Part shown: piece by piece, positions 59,255 through 64,000 of the stretch
How the letters are laid out: every line of letters starts with the position of its first letter
How positions within the stretch are numbered: the stretch's first letter is position 1
Assembly (NCBI RefSeq): GCF_002246015.1
Contig: NZ_NOLJ01000009.1
Coordinates: forward strand, 1-64,000
DNA from: Nostoc sp. 'Peltigera membranacea cyanobiont' 210A
GTDB lineage: Bacteria; Cyanobacteriota; Cyanobacteriia; Cyanobacteriales; Nostocaceae
Reading direction: 5' to 3'
DNA: 64,000 nucleotides
Notes under the pieces: model-generated
Seen by the model: only the letters and a program-made list of their open reading frames with translations
The model's database searches: none
What the model was told of the DNA's origin: nothing
Made by a program: the position numbers and the translations under genes

Positions 59255-59296
59255 TGACTCCTGAATTCTGACTTCTGAATTCTGAATTCTGACTAA
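59255..59296. repeat. heptamer tandem repeat (TGAATTC/TGACTTC)
   Basis: Six successive 7-mers: TGACTCC, TGAATTC, TGACTTC, TGAATTC, TGAATTC, TGACTAA. A short tandemly repeated repetitive sequence (STRR) of the type common in Nostoc genomes, ending at the stop codon of the VirB6-like gene. Confidence 0.75.
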
Positions 59297-60448
59297 TTAC
59301 TTTTTAACTTTAATTTTGGAACTAACAAATTTGGTGGCATTGACAGCAACCGTTGCAGTTGTACTTGCTCCACCAGTAGCGATTCCTGCTGCAATTTCAG
59401 AGCCAAATGCTACTGTTTTACCTAATCCTGTCCAAACGGCTATTCCACCACCTGCGGCTAATGCAGATGAAAGGATAGGAGAAACCAATCCGACAAAAAG
59501 GAGAAATATCATCGGTTGGTTTTGTTCGGAATTAGCAATAAGTTGTCCGCACAAACCAATAATCATGTTGAAGCAAAGTTTTGCCATTCCAACGGTGAAA
59601 TAACCAGTTAGCCAAGCGAAAATAGGTTTTGCGCCAAAGGGGAGTAGTGAACCGCCTATTGCCAACGGGCCAAGTAGGGCAGTTAAAAGCATCGTGAATT
59701 CGATACCCCACTGGTAGGCGTTATTGAGAGCGAGGAGGATGACTGCAACAAATCCGGTGATCATTGAGCCGATTGTACTGGTGATAGAATTACCAATCTT
59801 TTCGGCAATTTGACCGGGGGAGAGGTCGTCGAGCGCATCTTTGGCATCAGATAAAGCCTGAAGTGGGTTAAACTCCCAACTACCGCTATCGGGGGCTTCT
59901 CCTTTGAATAGATCGGGCGCAGAGGTTTTGAGTTCTGCTTCTGCTTGTTGCAAGCAGGTGATTGAATCTTGCGTGTTACCAGGGATTGAGCGGCATCTTT
60001 CCATTGCTGCCCCTACTTGCTGCTGGAGGGCAATATTGCCAACTGCGCGATTGAATGCTACTTCTAGGTTGGCTCCGGCAGCAGTAAACTCAAGAATGTC
60101 ACTATTGACAGTATTAATGTATCCTCGTATGGCGAGTGTTCCACTTCTGAGTAAAGTGCCATTGTTAGCTAGTAGCCCGATAACCAGGATGGGCCATATC
60201 CAACTGGAGAGAGCTTTCATATCCTCTTGATTTATCCAGTTTTTGCCTAACTCAACCATAAAAAGGGTGAGAGTTGCGATCGCAAAAAACTGACCAACTT
60301 TGCACATCGAGCCATACAAGCTACCGTTGAGGGTTTCTTGCCAAAGTTCATTGAAACCTTCAGCTACTAATTGCGCTCCAGCGGCGGCATTTTCTAAGAT
60401 GTCTTGTCCAAAAAATGGGTCGGTTGCAATTATGAGGTGTTCTAACAT
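59297..60448 (-). CDS. VirB6/TrbL-like polytopic membrane protein
   Basis: A 383-residue membrane protein with about six hydrophobic helices, among them FFAIATLTLFMVELG, ILVIGLLANNG, SMITGFVAVILLALN, FTMLLTALLGPLAIGGSLLP, and LCFNMIIGLCGQL. The GP-rich LLGPLAIGGSLLPFGAKPIF resembles VirB6/TrbL segments. It would form the inner-membrane platform of the secretion system. It sits directly downstream of the VirB5-like gene. Confidence 0.65.
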   Translation of the reverse strand: MLEHLIIATDPFFGQDILENAAAGAQLVAEGFNELWQETLNGSLYGSMCKVGQFFAIATLTLFMVELGKNWINQEDMKALSSWIWPILVIGLLANNGTLLRSGTLAIRGYINTVNSDILEFTAAGANLEVAFNRAVGNIALQQQVGAAMERCRSIPGNTQDSITCLQQAEAELKTSAPDLFKGEAPDSGSWEFNPLQALSDAKDALDDLSPGQIAEKIGNSITSTIGSMITGFVAVILLALNNAYQWGIEFTMLLTALLGPLAIGGSLLPFGAKPIFAWLTGYFTVGMAKLCFNMIIGLCGQLIANSEQNQPMIFLLFVGLVSPILSSALAAGGGIAVWTGLGKTVAFGSEIAAGIATGGASTTATVAVNATKFVSSKIKVKK

Positions 60449-60517
60449 AGCACTTGGTTAACAGGCGTGAAGGTTTGGTCATCTCAATTGCAGAGATGAC
60501 CAACTAATTAGGGTGAA

Positions 60518-61249
60518 TTATTGCCCAGCAGTAGTTTTGAGACTACTAAACCCGCTGATTTCGATGTACTGGGCGCTGATACCGTCCATCATCAGGTTTT
60601 GACGACGGCGATCGCTTGCCCCCTGTTCGGCAAGTTGAGATAGCATCAGGTTAGTTTGCTGGACATCGTGCCGTGCTTGCAGTCCGTCGGTGCGGGATTG
60701 CCCCAACATTGAGACAATTTGCGAGTTTTGGGCAGCAATTACCTTGAGAATGTTTTGTGAAGCATCCATTGATTGTGCAGATTCCGCAAGTTCTTTGGCC
60801 TCAGCTACAGTTTGTTCAGTTGCTTCTATTTCATTTTTGGTACGTTCCTGACCGATTTCCCCTAAGACGCTGGCGATTGTGGCGCGGGTGGTTTCTCTCT
60901 CCAGTTCGTTAGCTGCACCTACAGCACCTTCAACTGTGTTACTTTCATTCCAGTTACCCTTTTCCTTGAGTTGCTCTTTGAGCTTTTCGGCTGAATTTAC
61001 TGGGTCTGGCATATCCATACTGCCAGTCTGAATAGCAGTTTTAGCTTCGCCTTTCATCCCACCCCATTCATTAGCTGCTGCGGTGAGTTCGTTTTTGGTT
61101 TCTTCAAAATAGTTATTGAATTTGCCTAAAACCTTGAAAAAATCGTCAATTGAAAAGGCATAACTGGGTGCTGTACCGAGTAAAGTAACCAGACCAATGA
61201 TTGACCCGATTATTACTCCTTTCTTAGTAAACTTGAACTTTGGTTTCAT
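60518..61249 (-). CDS. VirB5/TrbJ-like exported protein
   Basis: A 243-residue protein started at the ATG at 61249 (a TTG or ATG further upstream adds 8 residues). Signal peptide (GVIIGSIIGLVTLLGTAPSYAF), then helical, glutamate-rich segments (TKNEIEATEQTVAEAKELAE, QSRTDGLQARHDVQQTNLML) like TrbJ/VirB5 pilus-tip proteins. Assigned by signal, helical composition and position between VirB4 and VirB6. Confidence 0.5.
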   Translation of the reverse strand: MKPKFKFTKKGVIIGSIIGLVTLLGTAPSYAFSIDDFFKVLGKFNNYFEETKNELTAAANEWGGMKGEAKTAIQTGSMDMPDPVNSAEKLKEQLKEKGNWNESNTVEGAVGAANELERETTRATIASVLGEIGQERTKNEIEATEQTVAEAKELAESAQSMDASQNILKVIAAQNSQIVSMLGQSRTDGLQARHDVQQTNLMLSQLAEQGASDRRRQNLMMDGISAQYIEISGFSSLKTTAGQ

Positions 61250-61362
61250 ACTTTCGGTGGATAAAATAACCAATGTGGCAATTAAATTTAAGCCACTTTT
61301 CTATGATTTATTGATTCTTGTTTTTCCCAGTCCAGATTATTTGTTAGTTTGTCTTATATAAT

Positions 61363-64000
61363 TTATGCTGGCTTTAATTGCCTATTGTTATTGTTATCCA
61401 GTAATTGTTGTGCTTCTTGGCTTAACTCATCTCCCCGAAGTGTCTGTATGTATGCCTCAGAAAATCTCACCATACCCAGCATTGGGTTATCAGCATATTT
61501 ATTGAGGAAGAGAGTGCGTAATTCTTGCTCATTCGGGTTATTTGCTACTGCTGCAAGTAAACAATAAGCAGGGTAATATCTACAGAAAGTAAGTTTGCCA
61601 TTATCGTCAAGTAACCACTGTGAGTAGATACTTTCGCGTTTTGGAAAGAATGCTTCGGTACTATTGCGTGAGATAATTTCATAAGGGTATTTAAACCTGT
61701 TAACAAATGGGTCAACAGCTGATGTTTGAATCCGACCGATAAGGCGGGTCGTGATGTTAGCAAATATTTTGGAGGCAGACTTACTTTGGAAAATACTTTC
61801 TGGTTCTTGGGCAGATAAAATTACTCGTATACCTGCTTTTGCACCGTTGGCGCAGAGTCTACCAATTAGCTCGGCTATGCTGTCAAAACTGAACAAAATC
61901 GGCGCTTCGTCTAAGAAAAATATTGATACTTTGGATGATAAAGCTCTACGTAATGCTGCGGAATAAGCGCTAAGGGCAAGGACTGCGGCATCAGCTTCAC
62001 TCCCAAGCGATCGCAATGCAAATACCAGTAGTCGGGCATCAGTTTTAAAGCTAGATGGATTGGCGATTGATTGTCCAACTCGTGAGTTTAACCAGAACTT
62101 TAATCGCAATCTGATTTGGTCAAGGGCATCAAGAATTTCTTTACTATTATTGGTGATTGAATCGAGTTTGATAAACCCAGGCGAACAATAATTATAGAAA
62201 TCTTTAAGTGTGGGAATATCTGCCCATTCACTTGTTCCTACTCCATTTTCTAGTGCAAGTTTATATCGAAGTTTTATATCCTCATCGTTGTAGAAAGTTT
62301 CAATTGTGATTGTAATGATACTCTCGATATTTGATATCATTGTGGCACTTACCCCTACAGGGTTTGTCCCTAGTACCATTATCATTAATGTTGATTTCAG
62401 AAATTCCTTGAAATCGGTCATCCTTTCCTTAATAAGTTCAGGTTCATACCCCCTTAAATCTGGTAATTCAAATAGGTTGTTAGATTCTTTACTAATATCG
62501 AAATACGCCCCTTCTTCTCCCATGAATTTGGTGTAGTCAGTAAACGTGCTAGTACCATCGGGTTTGGGATAATCAAGTGCAATTACGGGAATGTCTTGAG
62601 CCAAGGCAGGTGTTAATAGACCTGCTACTAAGACAGATTTACCAGCACGGGTAGTACCGAAAATGGCGAGATTTTTGTGCTGCTTGTACAAGTCGAGATG
62701 TACTGGAGTTCCTCCCTCTTCAGCAATTAGCTCAAACCCGGATTTATCTCCCGTAGCCGTTCTAACTATCGGCATGAGTCCGGGAACTTCTGATGAGAAA
62801 TAGGGGAGGCGACGGTTAAAGGGTCTTGTAAGTAGGTTTTCCCAGACAATAGGTACACATTGTAACCATGTTTTCCAGGCATACTCGATTTCTCTATCAA
62901 CTACGGCAGGTCGTAAGAAACAGCTAGAAAGATATTGGCAAGCCTCATCGAGTTTTTGACGACTATGACGATGAACACAAAAAACAACAGCAGTATGGAT
63001 CGGGAGACTGCCTCTGAGGATAGTTTCTTGTGCCTTAACTGCCTCCTCGATGTTCATATTGGCTTTTACGTCAATTGATCCCTTCTCAGAAGACATCGCG
63101 CTAGAGGTAATTGACTGTTTGGTAATCCGTTGAAGGGCAGTTTTTGCTAACCCTTGGTTGGCTTTAGATAGCTGGCAGATAATCTCGGTGTCGGAGATTT
63201 TTTCTTTGGATATTACCTCCCAGAGGTATCGAAGCTGGGCGTATTCGTCTACCCACCCTTGGGGCTTTTCGCTAAATTGCAGGACACCGATATACTTGTC
63301 TTGTAGTCTTACCCAGCTGCGATCGAGAAACGGGACAGATTTTTCGTTCTCCAGCATCAGGTGGCGAATATGGAAATCGCTGGTTTGAACTTCTCGAAGC
63401 CCTTCTTCATCTAATATGAGGGGATTGGGAACTTTGGGTGCATCGCTACGGTTAAACTGACTCCAAAGAATTGACCATACTTCCTCACTTGTGACTGCTC
63501 GTACTGAAAGCCCCATTGAGTTAGTAAAAAGTTGTTCCCACCGTTGAAACCCAGAGGTAAAACTATCCCGTAAAATTGTTTCGATTCGTTCTTGCCGAAC
63601 ACCGTGAATTTGACCAGTAAATTTGAACCAGGCATTTTGCAATTGTTTGATAGTTTTTTCAATCGCATCATTTGAGCGACTGTCTTCAGAAGCCAAGACA
63701 CTATAGGTACACCAGAAACGTAAAAACTTATTTTTACGAGTTCCTGCTTCAGTGAGTTCTCTTGCTCGCAGACGTTCCGATCGCACTAATAAAGTTAATT
63801 GCTCTAGATCGCATTTATCCTCTATCTTTTTTAGTTCCTGCTGCCGGAGAAAGTCATCAGTGAACGAACCAAGATGAATTGTCAAGGTTTCTCGTTCGGG
63901 AAGTTCTTTGAGTCCGCCCTCAATATTTTCAAAAATGGGGAGAATCTGTTCTTCGGGCAAGGACGGGTGAATTCCCTGTACGTCAAAGCAGAACTTGATT
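61363..64000 (-). CDS. virB4: VirB4/TraC-type secretion ATPase, runs off window
   Basis: At least 878 residues; the frame continues past base 64000, so the N terminus is outside the window. Walker A is GTTRAGKSVLVAG; nearby IPVIALDYPKPDGTST; Walker B-type segment VSIFFLDEAPILFSF; RVILSAQEPE follows. It powers pilus assembly and substrate transfer. The C-terminal half holds the ATPase; the N-terminal half, with DLEQLTLLVR-type segments, is family-typical. Confidence 0.9.
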   Translation of the reverse strand, partial: IKFCFDVQGIHPSLPEEQILPIFENIEGGLKELPERETLTIHLGSFTDDFLRQQELKKIEDKCDLEQLTLLVRSERLRARELTEAGTRKNKFLRFWCTYSVLASEDSRSNDAIEKTIKQLQNAWFKFTGQIHGVRQERIETILRDSFTSGFQRWEQLFTNSMGLSVRAVTSEEVWSILWSQFNRSDAPKVPNPLILDEEGLREVQTSDFHIRHLMLENEKSVPFLDRSWVRLQDKYIGVLQFSEKPQGWVDEYAQLRYLWEVISKEKISDTEIICQLSKANQGLAKTALQRITKQSITSSAMSSEKGSIDVKANMNIEEAVKAQETILRGSLPIHTAVVFCVHRHSRQKLDEACQYLSSCFLRPAVVDREIEYAWKTWLQCVPIVWENLLTRPFNRRLPYFSSEVPGLMPIVRTATGDKSGFELIAEEGGTPVHLDLYKQHKNLAIFGTTRAGKSVLVAGLLTPALAQDIPVIALDYPKPDGTSTFTDYTKFMGEEGAYFDISKESNNLFELPDLRGYEPELIKERMTDFKEFLKSTLMIMVLGTNPVGVSATMISNIESIITITIETFYNDEDIKLRYKLALENGVGTSEWADIPTLKDFYNYCSPGFIKLDSITNNSKEILDALDQIRLRLKFWLNSRVGQSIANPSSFKTDARLLVFALRSLGSEADAAVLALSAYSAALRRALSSKVSIFFLDEAPILFSFDSIAELIGRLCANGAKAGIRVILSAQEPESIFQSKSASKIFANITTRLIGRIQTSAVDPFVNRFKYPYEIISRNSTEAFFPKRESIYSQWLLDDNGKLTFCRYYPAYCLLAAVANNPNEQELRTLFLNKYADNPMLGMVRFSEAYIQTLRGDELSQEAQQLLDNNNNRQLKPA

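Noticed and set aside
1-64000. tRNA or rRNA genes
   Set aside because: No tRNA cloverleaf with T-loop GGTTCRA-type sequence or rRNA core sequence was recognised on either strand.

Overview
The window looks like part of a large plasmid, or a plasmid-like integrative element, of a filamentous heterocyst-forming cyanobacterium (Nostocales). Evidence for the host: many HIP1 octamers (GCGATCGC), heptamer tandem repeats, a MITE built of GGCAGAAGG-type repeats, and cyanobacterial versions of several proteins. Evidence for the element: an actin-like segregation gene, a conjugative type IV secretion cluster and a private set of replication proteins. No rRNA, tRNA or CRISPR array was seen.

Layout. 0.1-1.4 kb (+): ParM-like filament protein with a disrupted start, then a small RHH-like protein. 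1.6-2.5 kb (-): an SSB-like protein and an SSB. 2.7-4.6 kb (+): unknown protein and a lipoprotein. 4.6-6.5 kb: a gene abutted by a frameshifted IS4-type transposase. 6.7-16.9 kb (-): replication block with clamp-loader delta' and delta subunits, family B DNA polymerase, CoiA-like zinc protein, gamma/tau (DnaX), sliding clamp (DnaN) and associated unknown genes. 17.3-25.5 kb: a mostly + strand stress/membrane cassette (PepSY-like protein, two-component system, rubrerythrin-like lipoprotein, Rieske lipoprotein, P-type ATPase, DgkA, PsiE-like), followed by a 272-bp MITE with an 8-bp target duplication.

26.1-37.8 kb (-): adenine-methyltransferase-like protein, PD-(D/E)XK-like protein, a PRTRC-type ubiquitin-like cassette (E1/ThiF, JAMM protease, E2-like protein B, F-like, Ub-like protein C, E-like), a primase-polymerase, a NADAR-SLOG fusion and a MrfA-like helicase. 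37.9-42.7 kb: LysR regulator/ilvD divergent pair, glycosyltransferase and a divergent FolD paralogue. 42.8-48.9 kb: small unknown genes, a zinc-ribbon/HNH-like protein, and a tRNA-guanine-transglycosylase (DpdA-like)/DUF6884 fusion. 49.1-64.0 kb (-): conjugation cluster with VirD4, VirB9-, VirB10-, VirB8-, VirB6-, VirB5- and VirB4-like proteins; the last runs off the window.

How it fits together. The element carries its own clamp, clamp loader, polymerase, primase-polymerase and SSBs, but no replicative alpha subunit in this window. At least three proteins (PolB, the PRTRC E-like protein, and the protein next to the IS) end in the clamp-binding pentapeptide QLSLF, each written with different codons; two more carry similar motifs at their N termini. 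This suggests that one element-encoded clamp recruits several element proteins, and it offers a physical link between the poorly understood PRTRC ubiquitin-like system and replication. That link is the most interesting hypothesis here.
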